A stretch of DNA of 64,000 bases from Diogma glabrata (Eukaryota; Arthropoda; Insecta; Diptera; Cylindrotomidae): positions 265,541,114 through 265,605,113 of the forward strand of contig OY856188.1 of the NCBI GenBank assembly GCA_963693315.1, in the 5' to 3' direction. The notes below the pieces were generated by a model that saw nothing but the letters and a program-made list of their open reading frames with translations, was not told where the DNA came from and ran no database searches. How positions within the stretch are numbered: position 1 is the first letter of the stretch; every line of letters starts with the position of its first letter. Made by a program: the position numbers and the translations under genes. Shown here piece after piece: positions 36,030 through 47,350 of this stretch.

Positions 36030-37843
36030 GTACCTATTCTCTTCTACTAATATAGCCAAGAAAGTAAACGAAATATATCTTGTAAAACCATCAAGACCTA
36101 GGAACACTAAAATGTAATCTAATTTTGCTTGAGTTTAGATGTTTAATTAATCCTTCTTAGTTTAAAAAGTAAACTGAAATTTTTAGCATGTCTTTGGATT
36201 TGTACTAACATAAAAAGACGTTCAACAAACTACCCCATATAAAGCATTAAAACAAATGATATTAAATAAGTTAATTGCATTGCTTTTGTTTTAGTTAACA
36301 AGTGGTACTTACATTTAATTATTTCTTACGATTTAAAGAAAACACTAATTTAGTATAATAATATGTAATAGTTTTAGTTTTTTGTTTTGGGAATCACCTA
36401 TATAAGATTATATATATAAAGATGTATACGGCACGATGAATTAAATACCAGCGTAAAGATATATGCTTTTATTAGCTATATAATAGACTAAACTTAAAGC
36501 GATCCACATTTCGTCATATCAACCGTAAATGTCGAACAGACCTTTGAACAAAAAGTTCCATGCAATACATACTATTTTGGTATGTAAATGTAATAAATAA
36601 AATTTAAATATTTTCATTTTAAAAATTGGTTAAAGGATGGACCGGAAAGTATTTGTGACATAAAATTGCAGAATACTTCTATTTATAAAACAATAGGAAT
36701 AGATTATTTGTTTATATATTTGGTATTATCCTATTAAAATATAGCATGGTATATACTTGGTATTAAACTAAACTTTTACATGATGTAAATTAATGTTCAA
36801 AATGTTACCATTTACAAACAGTAAAACGAATAACTCAGATCAAATAAAATTACAATTCGAAATTATTGTACGTTCGTTTTAATTAAATCCAGACAACAAT
36901 CCAATGATGCTCAGGTTTTGTACAATGGGTACAATTCATCCTTATGTTCGTCATATTGGACAGATGTCCAAGATCCGAAATCATATCCACACAATTGACT
37001 AAATAAAAATTAATCCCAGATTTTGTCCATTTAGTCCCATATCTTCTTCTCTGTATCACAATTAAAAAATGGATTAACATAAGTTCAAATTTTTTTTTGT
37101 CAAAGTAATACGAAGCAATACCATTTCTTTATTGAAATACTGCAATGTTATTAAATATTTTTGTCTTATTAAGGAAAAAATATTTATTTTGAGATTATTT
37201 ACAAACACGGTGATTTGATTGTTTATTAGTTTCCTTAGGTGTTTGCAATTAATTTGTTTGAAATGCAAAACATATTAGGTAGTAAAGTTAAACTGATATT
37301 TTAGAAATAATTTTGGAATAAAGACATTGTAGCTCAAGGGTGACACCCTATCGACACAGGGTGCCACTTTATCGACGGAGACCACTTTTCCTATACATTA
37401 TTCAGCATATGTGTTTTCAGACCTGGTCGTTAAAGAATCATTCTTGTATACTAAATAATGTACCGTAAAAGGAAACGGTCAATATGGTATCTATAGGAAT
37501 ATTCAAAGCTATTTAGTAATTGTGGTGATTGTATTGAATGCGCTAGCATGTTGATTCGATAAAAAAAAAGAAATACGCACATTTTGTTAAAATTTTATTT
37601 TACGTAATAACTCAAGAATTTTAAAAAGTAGAATAGATCCTTTTTGAACCAATATGACACATTTATAAGCTATCACTATTTATAAATTAAAATTATATGG
37701 ATAACCTGGTTGAAATCGTTTCGAAGTGAAAACATGTGATGGTTTGTTTAAGTTTTTTACGTTCGGGTGTCACCCCAAAACGGGTGACACCCGGGGTGGA
37801 CCGCCCCCACCACCCCGCGCCCCTCCCCCTAGCTACGTCTCTA

Positions 37844-38274
37844 CTAGGAGGGCTCGGCGTGCTTCGCTACGCTTATAAATAAAGTTTTTGCGTAGACATT
37901 TTGTTGACGTAGAAGCAATGATTTCAAAAAGTGGTAATGAGAAATGCTAGCATATAATTTTTAATTTTTCTTTTAAATATATGAATGAAAAATAATCAGA
38001 ACTCTAGCTGATCAGTTCGCATATATGAAAAATTAGCGATCAAATAAGTTTTCAAGTAAGCTTATTTGATTTCTAACTTATTTGATCGCTAATTTTTCAT
38101 ATATCCGAACTGATCAGCTAGAGTTCTGATTATTTTTCATTCATATATTTAAAAAGAAAAATTAAAAATTATATGCTAGCATTTCTCATTACCACTTTTT
38201 GAAATCATTGCTAACAAAATGTCTACGCAAAAACTTTATTTATAAGCGTAGCGAAGCACGCCGGGCCCTCCTAG
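37844..38274. repeat. 431-base palindrome made of two inverted Helitron-type 3' ends
   Basis: Arms of about 205 bases around a centre near 38058. Left begins CTAGGAGGGCTCGGCGTGC; right ends GCACGCCGGGCCCTCCTAG, so each side carries the same hairpin and CTAG terminus. The inner arms contain AACTCTAGCTGATCAGTTCG and its mirror. Confidence 0.9.
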
Positions 38275-38361
38275 TTTCAATTATTCAGTTGTTTTTCTTT
38301 TTACTTGCAAAAATATACTTAAGTCGGATGAAATTTGTGGCACCTATTCACAAAACATTGA

Positions 38362-39250
38362 CACCAATACCAAAACTATGTGAAAAAGCCTCAAAAATTC
38401 AACCGCGCATAACTCCGATTCAGAGTACACAAAAAATAAAAGCAGAAATAACTTTTTTCCTTTCGTCAATACCAACAAAATATCAAAATTTCAGATTTTT
38501 TAGAAATCAAAAATTTAAAAATCAACAAAAAAATGTACGTTTTCAAAATAATAGCCCTCCTCTCCTATAATAAAAAAACGAAGAAAAATATTACGTCTAT
38601 TGACCCCTAAATCTATTCATAAACTAAATTCTCTAAACTTCAAAGAAAATGTATAAACTAACTAAGAGAAAATAAATATAAAAAAAGAAAAAAAAGTTTT
38701 AAGTTTTAAACCATTACCAAAACTACGTGAAAATGCCTCAAAAATTCAACCGCACATAACGCCGATTGAGAGTACACAAAAAATAAAAGCAGAAACAACT
38801 TTTTTCCTTTCGTCAATACCAACAAAATATCAAAATTTCAGATTTTTAAAAATCAAAAATTTAAAAATCAACAAAAAAATGTACGTTTTCAAAATCATAG
38901 CCCTCCTGTAATAAAAAAACAAAAAAATATATTACGTCTATCGACCCCTAAATCAATTCATAAACTAAATTCTCTAATCTTCAAAGGAAATGTATAAACT
39001 AACTAAGAGAAAATAAATATAAAAAAAGAAAAAAAAGTTTTAAGTTTTAAACCATTACCAAAACTACGTGAAAAAACCTCAAAAATTCAACCGCGCATAA
39101 CGCCGATTCAGAGTACACAAAAAATAAAAGCAGAAACAACTTTTCTCCTTTCGTCAATACCAACAAAATATCAAAATTTCAGATTTTTTAAAAATCAAAA
39201 ATTTAAAAATCAACAAAAAAATGTACGTTTTCAAAATAATAGCCCTCCTA
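38362..39250. repeat. Tandem repeat, unit about 345 bases, two full copies and one partial
   Basis: Units start near 38362, 38711 and 39051 with CCAAAACTA(T/C)GTGAAAAA, followed by TTCAACCGCGCATAAC, TTTCGTCAATACCAACAAAA and AATGTACGTTTTCAAAAT. 39251-40020 after it is AT-rich with the Helitron 5' end at 39759 and no gene. Confidence 0.88.
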
Positions 39251-40161
39251 TGATAAGAAAACAAAGAATTGTTCGTTGCTCGATATCTAATATATAAAAA
39301 AGAAAATATCATTCATAAAATATCATCATAAATATCATTCATAAAATATCATTCATAAAATCAACATTATTACGCATATTACGCATATAATCTCTTTTAT
39401 TCCGACGACTCGAAAACCATCCTTTGTTCAAAGACAAAAGATTACTGAAATGAATGAGAAAAAAAAGTTTCGTTTTTGTTGTTCGTTGTTCGCTAATATA
39501 TAAAAAAGAAAATATAAAAAAATAAAATAAATTTTTAATTTCGTTTTTATATGTATGTAAACTTATAATGCATTTGTATATAAAAAGTTTTCCGTATATA
39601 ATAACTTTTTTATTAATGATCCGATTTGTGTGAATCCGAATCCGATTAAAGGTTACACTAATATCAGTTAGCTGTGAAAATTTGAAATGAATCCATCTGC
39701 GAATAAAAAAGCCTTAGGCTCCACAAAGTTTTGATCTAGCGTATTAATATATAAGAAGATTATTCGTTATCAACCAACTATATCAATTATTAAAATTTTC
39801 TTTTGCTTTTATGTAATTCTTCTGCTCAGTTTAAAAGTCTAAACTTGAATCCCTATTTTTTCGATTTCTACCAAAATTTTATTTCAATTCTATAGTCCAT
39901 CCCGTTAGAAGATCATGTTTTAATCAAAAAAAAAATTAAATAACAATTAAAATCTGCACAAAATAATAAAACAAAATTAGCAGAGGTGCCTTAAAAGTTA
40001 AATGTAAGGATAAATAAAACCTTACAATAGTTATTAATTGTTCTGTTAGAAATCGGATACAGGCACACTAAATGGTCTGAAACGAAAATCGAAAATTATT
40101 ATTGCTTACACATAAATGCATCACATTTTATCAATATTATTTTATTGTGATTTCAAAGAAT

Positions 40162-41039
40162 TTATATATTAGAATAAATTTGTTGCGGATTTATTTTAGT
40201 ATTAATCCAATCAAGATAAAACGAAACTTTTGTGAAAACTCCAGGTGAATTCTCCTGACCACATGGGAAGCATCCGAAAGAAACAATTCCAACTTGCGTC
40301 ACAATTTCTGCATCAGTTTGAACCAAAGGACCACCTGAATCACCTTTACATCCTGATCGGTATCCAGATAAATCCCCAGCACAAACATTTGAATCATCTA
40401 CAACACAGTTAATACTATCACCCCACAATTCTTTGCATTGGTTAAGATCTATTATTGGCAGTTCAGCTTTCTGCAAAATGTGTGGCCTAATAAGAGTAGT
40501 ATTTCTCGAAACTGAGCCCCAACCACTAAGGATTGCCGTTCCTGTTGGAACACTATTTTTAACTGGTAAATTAATTACACTCACAAATTGATTGAGAAAG
40601 AATGGTGAACTTAGTTTTCCAACCGCTATATCATACGAACTTAGACATATGTGAAATTTTTCATGGGTGAAAAGATTGGTAATAGTACGAACTTGCTTAT
40701 GTGAGTTATCATTTTTTTCATTATCAAAATCAACTACTCCAGCCATTGCTTCCAGATCTACAGGCAATTCAGGTAATTTACAATGGGCAGCGGTTAAAAT
40801 CCAATTTTCTGTTAAAATAGAACCACCACATATATGTATTGAATAAATTCGTAGTGAAATCTATAAAAACATTAATGTTAATCAAAAACTTTCAGTATTT
40901 AATTAAATAAATTTACCTGATATGGAAACTCATTTGGATCTGCGTCAATCCCACCAACAATTTTCGTTGCTGATGTATTTGTATTAGGAAGCAAAGCAAA
41001 TACAATTGTAAAAATGGATATGAATAAGTTGAGTTCCAT
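40162..41039 (-). CDS. Secreted chymotrypsin-like serine protease, copy 3
   Basis: Exon 1 41039-40917 and exon 2 40860-40162 join across a 56-base intron to give 273 residues. Signal peptide then IVGG at residues 27-30. Triad His67, Asp118 and Ser216. Compared with copy 1 it is two residues shorter after TAAHCKLPE. It differs in the loop before Asp118 ([11 protein letters not shown]) and before the Ser motif ([11 protein letters not shown]), and has an eight-residue C-terminal extension from PQQIYSNI because the old stop is lost. A Lys is next to the catalytic Ser segment ([10 protein letters not shown]). The differences cluster in surface loops around the substrate cleft, which suggests changed specificity (inference). 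The frame is intact. Confidence 0.93.
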
Positions 41040-41073
41040 TGTAAAATGAAATAATGAGTTTCATTTTATTCCA

Positions 41074-41081
41074 TTATATAG
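41074..41081 (-). promoter_or_regulatory. Probable TATA box of protease copy 3
   Basis: CTATATAA on the minus strand, same position relative to the ATG as in copies 1 and 2. Confidence 0.45.
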
Positions 41082-42708
41082 TAATCACTGTGGTATATTT
41101 ACGAAACCGATAACATTAAACTGTTTAAATTGATTGTATTTATTTACTTTAATTTTCCATATTTTTTATATTTATCGGATATCAAAAAGGTTACTTCGAG
41201 TTTAAGACCTATTATAGTTGACCATGGTAATATTTTATCCAATTGTTAACGATAATGAGAGTTTTAACGTTGAAAGTTAACAGAAGTTACGTCTGGTTGT
41301 AATGGAACTACAGAATTCGGCTGCTGGTCTAATAAAAATTTCTGTCATTCTTTCTTAACTTTATTTGACTGATCATAAGCCCGCGATAGAACTTAGAGAT
41401 TACAAACCCAAAATATCAAATGAAAATTTTTGATTAAAAGACTTCTTAAATACACTTTAATAATATTTTATTTTTCATAATATATTTTCTGTCTCTCGGA
41501 GAATGAATTCTGATTTCAATTCATAGAAATCAGAATTCATTCTCTGAAGAACGTCTCTTAGAGACAGAAAATATATTTAGAAAAATAAAATATTATCAAA
41601 GTGTATAAGAAGTCTTTTAATCAAAAATTTTCATTAGATTAACACTTTAAGTATAGTTCATTAACAATTAAAACTCTAAAATATCAAGTAACTTTTTAAT
41701 CTATTTTAGAGTCTCAGAATGAAGTCCGATCACATAGCAATTTCGATTGTCTTAGACCACCTTATTAAGTTTCATTTGCTATTTCCTTAATACGGAAACT
41801 TACCACCGAGCCTATTTTTAAACTGCTACACTGAGAATAAAAACCACGTAAAATGATACTAAATTAAGGTGAAATCCCCTACGGTTTTTATCCAATTAGC
41901 AAATCATCTTACTTTAATGTGATTTTTCACTTTATTTCAGTTGCCGTAAAATTAACAGAAATTCACCTTGAAACAAAAAGATAACACGTCAAATTAAAAA
42001 CGCATTTTTTTATGTGAAAATCATTTTAATTTAAAAGGACTATCCCGACTTTATTCAAAGTGAAACTCATATAGAATTTAGGAGATATTCATATTAACTA
42101 TAGAGAATCCCTTGTAATTTAAAAGAATATCCTATTATTTTTATGAGATTTCACTTACAATCTAGATGATATTCATTTAAATTTTTAAAATCACATTAAT
42201 TTCAAAAGAATGTCAACTTACTTTTAAGAGATATCAGCTTAACTTAAGGAGAAGTTAGCTTCATTTCTAGTTTGTAATATGAATATTTTTTATTTTTCAA
42301 ATAAAAACACCATAGCTTTATTATATATATAGATTTTATTTTATTTATAGATTTTAGATTCTACGTACATTCTACATACAAATTCATAATTCATACAAAT
42401 TCATAATTGTTTCTACGAAACAAATTCATACTAATTCATAATACAAATAAAATTAAATGATAATAAATAAATATTGAACAATAATATAATACTGTAATTT
42501 AAATATTATAAAAACTTAATCTCATAAAGTCTTATAGTAAATTTTATTTTCAAAATTATAATTTTTATTATTTCATTTTGATCTTAGAATTATATTTATT
42601 TTAATATAGCTGTATAAATATTTCATATTTTATTATGATTTATTTTGTATTATAGAAATAATAAGATTAATTTAAAAAAAAGTTGGGAAGAAATTCAATT
42701 TTGACATA

Positions 42709-45135
42709 TCAATTTTTAAAATATTGTTTTGGTCTTACAACGCGTTTTCCATCATTTAAATTATAAAAATGTATAGGTGGCCCATAAAACTGTATTAAAT
42801 TGTATATTTCATAATTTTCCAACGTGTTTCCAACCAAAAATGATTGATAATGATCCATAAAGTTAAGTAGTTGCCAGACCTTGCAAACAACAAAACAGTT
42901 CTGTTCAAAAACTATTATATCAATAATTTCGAAGGCCAATGGTGTATCTATTTTGAGATCTAACGTCAAAATATAACCCTTTTCATACGTTATACCTCGA
43001 AAGATTATGGAATCAACCATTTGAAGTAAGTTATCTGTTATCTGAACATGCAATTTAAGATAATTAAAATATGGTTTGGAATTTATATTTATAGTAGAAG
43101 GAGAGCTCTTAAATATTGTTTCCTCTTGGAAAAAACTTTTTGACATAATAAGGCTTGAAAATCGCAGTGCAGCTTTCGTACATAATGTTAATGGTATGTT
43201 AACCCGCGAAGTAATATTATAGACATACGTTTTTTGTATTCGGTGTTCAGCTTCAAATCTAAAACACCACAATAGTTTTATTGGGCCTAAGGCTTTAATT
43301 ATTCTAGGATAATGTATCAGAAAATGAAATTTAGGTTTCAATTTTTCTTTAAATATTGATTGATAAAGTTCATTGTGAAATTTAATAAGTGTTGTTAGTT
43401 CCTCTAAAATAGCGTTATCAAAAGAAGAGCATAATAAAATATCAATTATCTTAATTAACACTATCATAAGTTTATAAACAATATCATTTTCGTTAATTAG
43501 GTCACCAATCATAAGGGGTAAAAAATGAATTAGTGTTTTCATCTCACTAGCATTTAATTTGAATGAAGCATTTTGAATATGGTGCTTTTGAATAGGAGGG
43601 CTTACATTTCCGATCTCTGTGACACCATAAGAAAACTTTTGCTTCCTATAGTTGAATGTATCCAATGTAAAATACTTTTTTTCATATATAAAATGAAATA
43701 ATATTTTGGATAAGTCATATCTACAAATGCCACAAAACATATCATGCATCATATCAGAAGTAATGTTATCAGTAACATGAAAATTTTCTATGGAATTAAA
43801 TATGGAATCTTCTAGAACACCCGTTTTTGTAAAATCATTTAGTAGTAGATCTGCATTAAAGTTAGATTTAGTTCTAAGAAATTCTGGATGTTCAACCGTA
43901 TCCGTTTGCATTTGGCGTTTATCTCTTTTGCATAATCTACAATAATAATTGGAATTAAATGATTTCACATAACCAAGAACAGTGTTCAGGCCAAGATTGT
44001 CGCCAAGTATTTGCCCTAATTTAAAACTAACAATATAATTTTTACTTTTTACAATTAAATGCATTTCAGTATCCTCTATTTTTTTAAGATCCTGCACTAA
44101 TGTATTTAATGATAAATTACAACCATATTCATTCATATCAGAAGTTTTTATAAAGCCCGCTACAAATATGTTGTTAAGTTTTGAGAGTTGGTAGTTAGGA
44201 ATCACTGGAAAATTGTAGTAAATTCCACATATTTTATGGGTACCAGAGTTCGAACCCAAAGGATTGTTTACCTCAAAGTCATCTAAATAAATATTAAAAG
44301 GTATAACAATTTTATCTTCCGGTATATTTTTATTTTGCCAATATACACCGTTAATAAAATTTGTTGTTTTGTCACAGCTTTTTAAGTCATTAATATTTTT
44401 TAATGTTTGCTCTAATACCCCAGGGCTTTCAAAATATTTTCGAAATTGGAACTGTAGGTTCATTAGACAACCTTCTACTTTAATAGGTGCTAAGGAAGGC
44501 ATATTGTTAACAACAACCTCTGACAAAACATTGCTAATAATAAATGTTTTAGGGGACATGTAAAGATCAGCATTTTCTAATTTTTTTATTAATTTATATT
44601 CCGATTTTATTTCGTGAAATGGTTCTGAAACTGATGTTATAATTTTTATTGCATCATCTTTCACATCAGAATTTTCAAAAGATAATAGTGACTGTAAAAT
44701 AGTACTAGATATTGGTTTTGTAACTAGATCGGTAACTAGGGCTTGAATTTGGGTGATAGCTTTACGAGAAAATGCTGTTTCTTCGTGTAGTTTTAAGGTA
44801 AATTTGAGAAAAGAAATATTTAAATCTGACAATAAATCTAGATTAGACATTTTATTGGATTTGGTAGTTGGTATTGTAGCGCTAGAAATAGTTGTTGTTA
44901 TACTACAGAGTGTTTCAGATTGTAACCAATGTGGTTGCGCTATACTGAGTGATTTTTCATGCTTCATTAAATGTTTTTTAAAAGAGTAGATATTTTGAAA
45001 TTTTTGTTTACAATTTTGTTGTTTGCACCCAAATTTATAAATGGATGGAACACCATGAACTGTCTTGATATGGTTAATCATTTGAGTTGTTGTCGAGAAG
45101 GTATATTCACAAAAAATGCAAAGTAGTTTGGACAT
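42709..45135 (-). CDS. Zinc-finger transposase candidate of the 6-kb element, 808 residues
   Basis: Single open frame. Residues 6-27 and 36-59 form two C2H2-type fingers (CIFC...H...H and CKQQNC...H...H), probably for DNA-end binding. A low-complexity Ser/Thr region follows. The core from about 270 has IYLDDFEVNNPLGS (Asp285/286), GDNLGLN (Asp379), a zinc ligand pair YYCRLCKRDK (399-405), DMMHDMFCGICRYD (Asp461/465), and PKFHFLIHYP followed by FRFEAEHR (Glu628/630). The two Asp and the Glu are candidate DDE residues; the pattern resembles Tnp2/CACTA-like transposases of animals. The C-terminal 130 residues are beta-rich and unassigned. The Met start is 12 bases after the stop of the upstream gene. 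No disruption, so the protein may still work. Confidence 0.82.
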   Translation of the reverse strand: MSKLLCIFCEYTFSTTTQMINHIKTVHGVPSIYKFGCKQQNCKQKFQNIYSFKKHLMKHEKSLSIAQPHWLQSETLCSITTTISSATIPTTKSNKMSNLDLLSDLNISFLKFTLKLHEETAFSRKAITQIQALVTDLVTKPISSTILQSLLSFENSDVKDDAIKIITSVSEPFHEIKSEYKLIKKLENADLYMSPKTFIISNVLSEVVVNNMPSLAPIKVEGCLMNLQFQFRKYFESPGVLEQTLKNINDLKSCDKTTNFINGVYWQNKNIPEDKIVIPFNIYLDDFEVNNPLGSNSGTHKICGIYYNFPVIPNYQLSKLNNIFVAGFIKTSDMNEYGCNLSLNTLVQDLKKIEDTEMHLIVKSKNYIVSFKLGQILGDNLGLNTVLGYVKSFNSNYYCRLCKRDKRQMQTDTVEHPEFLRTKSNFNADLLLNDFTKTGVLEDSIFNSIENFHVTDNITSDMMHDMFCGICRYDLSKILFHFIYEKKYFTLDTFNYRKQKFSYGVTEIGNVSPPIQKHHIQNASFKLNASEMKTLIHFLPLMIGDLINENDIVYKLMIVLIKIIDILLCSSFDNAILEELTTLIKFHNELYQSIFKEKLKPKFHFLIHYPRIIKALGPIKLLWCFRFEAEHRIQKTYVYNITSRVNIPLTLCTKAALRFSSLIMSKSFFQEETIFKSSPSTININSKPYFNYLKLHVQITDNLLQMVDSIIFRGITYEKGYILTLDLKIDTPLAFEIIDIIVFEQNCFVVCKVWQLLNFMDHYQSFLVGNTLENYEIYNLIQFYGPPIHFYNLNDGKRVVRPKQYFKN

Positions 45136-45147
45136 TTTTATAAAAAT

Positions 45148-47350
45148 TTAATTTTGTAAATTTAATTTGTTGATAAGATTTGTAATCTCAGAGTAATTCT
45201 CTGATTTTAATTCAAAAAAATATTGTTCTAGGAAAAGCCAAACTAGTTTGCTAAGAGGTGAATATTCTACTTGATACACATAACATAATTTTATAACCAC
45301 ATCCAAACATTTTCTAAATGTACATAATTTATATTTGATGCCATCACAAAAGACATAAAAATTATTCAAGTTTTGAATTTCATTACCTACTACTATTATT
45401 CTGGGTTGTAATGTTTTGTTTTCGAGTTTACAGCTACTAATAATTTCTTCCATTTTTCTTTGAACATCATTTACATTTTTTATGTGAACTACAAAGTCAC
45501 TCTGAGCATCTGCGATTGTCGGTTTTAAAACTTTGCTGGTACGTTTTGGTTGTAAAACTGCATGCAATAATATTGCAATAATGCAGTCTTTTGAATCTAA
45601 GAAATGTTAAGGGTTAGTAAATTTCAAACAAAATTCATAGAAGTTTTAGTATTTCATTTACCTTTATCAACTGTTTTATTTTTAAGAATGTTAAATAATC
45701 CTTTATTGGACTTGTCTTTAATTTCGTCTTCATAATATGTTATGATTTTAGAAACGAAAATGTCATAATTTATCAATAAGAGATTCTGTTTTTTTGGATG
45801 CAGATAATCAAAATCAATATCAATCTGAAAGTAAATTGAAAGAAATAGTTAGTTTTCGGCATTATGACCTTAAAAACGACTAAGCAAATATATTTAAAAA
45901 ACATGTTATAAAATAACGAAAAAACATATGCTTACTAATTGATAACCATCCGCATCATTAAACCGGGGCCAATCTTTCATCAATTCGCACAGATTATGGT
46001 TCGATTTGATGTGATTTAATGGCAGATGACCTAGTCCAAAATCTGCAATCCTAATTGGCAAAGTTTTTGTCCACAAATCTACAACCGTCTCCCACGGTGA
46101 AGGATTATGCTGAAGCCAGCATTTCATAGTTTTCATTTCATCTGAAAAATATATTTAAAACAATATTTAAAAGTCTAATATTTTATATATTGTGTGCAAA
46201 TAATCTAAATAACCTAAATTACCTTGGGTATATATTGGTACTGGAACTGAAGTATTTAATGACTTGGTTATTTCAGTTTTTTCCTGGTTTGTTGTATTGG
46301 TGTTGCTCCATTTCGAATGGAGCTTTCCTGTAGGATTTTTTTTCCCAGATTTACGACACATAAAATATGTTTCCTGTAATGTTTATTTAATGTAATGTTT
46401 ATTTAATTATAACTTTAGTTAAAACAATGAAAATCAAATATTTACAGCTTTTTCGTTTGGAAAGCACTCAACAATGGCAACTGCCCATTGTTTCATATCG
46501 TTGTAGCTCATTTTGGATTTATTAAAGATGTGCTGATCCACGATACATTGAGTTAAAATTTGTTGCCTTTTGTTGTCTAATTTCTGATATTTTTCATAAT
46601 AAGATAAAACCAACGTCCCTTTGATAGTTTGCAGTAATATCTTTTTAACATCCTTGTTGTTGGTGTATTCTGTATTATTGTTGTTAGAGCTAATGGTTTG
46701 TGAATTCGTCTTGTTGCTTCCGGTTGACATGCTGAATAGATCATCAGATATTTTTGATAACCAGTTCAAAATTTCACTGCCCATGTCATTTGAAATTGTA
46801 TTTTCATCAGATTTTAAAGGGATACCCTTTAAGATTATATAATATTTAGTTTAAAATTTAATGGTATATTTATTATGCTTAGTGTTTAAGTGTACACGTG
46901 TATGGAGCACTTAAATATTTACACGGCATATATAAAATGAACACTTTGTTTATGTAAAATTGCAAAATTTAAAATAAATATTTCTTTGGCTAGAATAAAA
47001 TAGACCCTTACCTTATCGGTTCTCCACCTCTTTAATCCAGCTTTAAATAGTATCCTTTCGCCAAAATATGCAGCCAGATTTTCTGAAGAAAACAATTTAT
47101 CAATATCATCTAGATCCATTGATTCTAAATGACGAACGTGACAAACTCCAATTTCAAATAACAAATTACACGTGGTTTGAGCTAACCCCCATGATAAAAA
47201 AACACTTTTCACTTCTTCTTCTATTTGGAAGATATTGTTATTCAAAATAATAAAATTTTGGTCACTTTCAACTAAATCACTATCACTTGCACTGTTAAAT
47301 TCTGAATCCAGATTGAGGTAAACAATATTTTCAGTATTATTATTTTCCAT
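45148..47350 (-). CDS. Six-exon partner gene of the 6-kb transposon, 562 residues
   Basis: Exons 47350-47012, 46826-46446, 46373-46223, 46141-45936, 45824-45662 and 45596-45148, each with GT-AG borders and matching phases (0, 0, 1, 0, 1), give one 562-residue frame. Introns are 72-185 bases. Residues about 44-110 (FLSWGLAQT...DDIDKLF...RILFKAGLKRW) look SAM-like, a protein- or RNA-binding fold. Further on are a YNDMKQWAVAIVECFPNE and GKLHSKW region and a C-terminal stretch VVVGNEIQNLNNFYVFCDG. I do not recognise a catalytic domain. Being inside the transposon and on the transposase strand, it is probably an accessory protein. An upstream in-frame ATG at 47383 is possible; 47350 is preferred because the extra residues are a hydrophobic run unlike the rest. 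Confidence 0.78.

Larger units (their letters stand above)
32006..37843 (-). mobile_element. hAT-superfamily DNA transposon, 5838 bases, with TSD
   Basis: Left tip CAGTGGCGTAGCTAG; right tip, read inward on the minus strand, TAGAGACGTAGCTAG. CTAGAAGG (31998-32005) and CTAGGAGG (37844-37851) flank it and match at 7 of 8 positions, as expected for an 8-base hAT target duplication. A GGGTGACACCC-type motif sits near both ends (32024, 32049, 37338, 37765, 37782), probably transposase-binding subterminal repeats (inference). The decayed transposase gene is at 32234-34234. From 34240 to 37843 I see no other gene: AT-rich DNA with two small inverted-repeat insertions (34995-35254 and 35945-36029). 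Confidence 0.88.
37844..39759 (-). mobile_element. Helitron-like non-autonomous element (minus orientation)
   Basis: On the minus strand it begins at 39759 with TCTTCTTATATATTAATACG preceded by A, and ends at 37844 with GCACGCCGAGCCCTCCTAG, the hairpin-plus-CTAG end typical of arthropod Helitrons. The next base beyond the original end, left of the hAT, reads T on the minus strand, fitting insertion between A and T. The interior has a 431-base palindrome and a 345-base tandem repeat. No helicase gene, so it would be non-autonomous. The open frame at 38199-38570 lies across the palindrome and repeat and is not a gene. The hAT element is inserted at its CTAG end. Confidence 0.65.

Noticed and set aside
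38199..38570. 123-codon plus-strand frame
   Set aside because: It spans the edge of the palindrome and the tandem repeat of the Helitron-like element and has no protein motif.
44369..44989. Plus-strand frames of 64-78 codons within the 808-residue gene
   Set aside because: Shadows of the minus-strand coding sequence.
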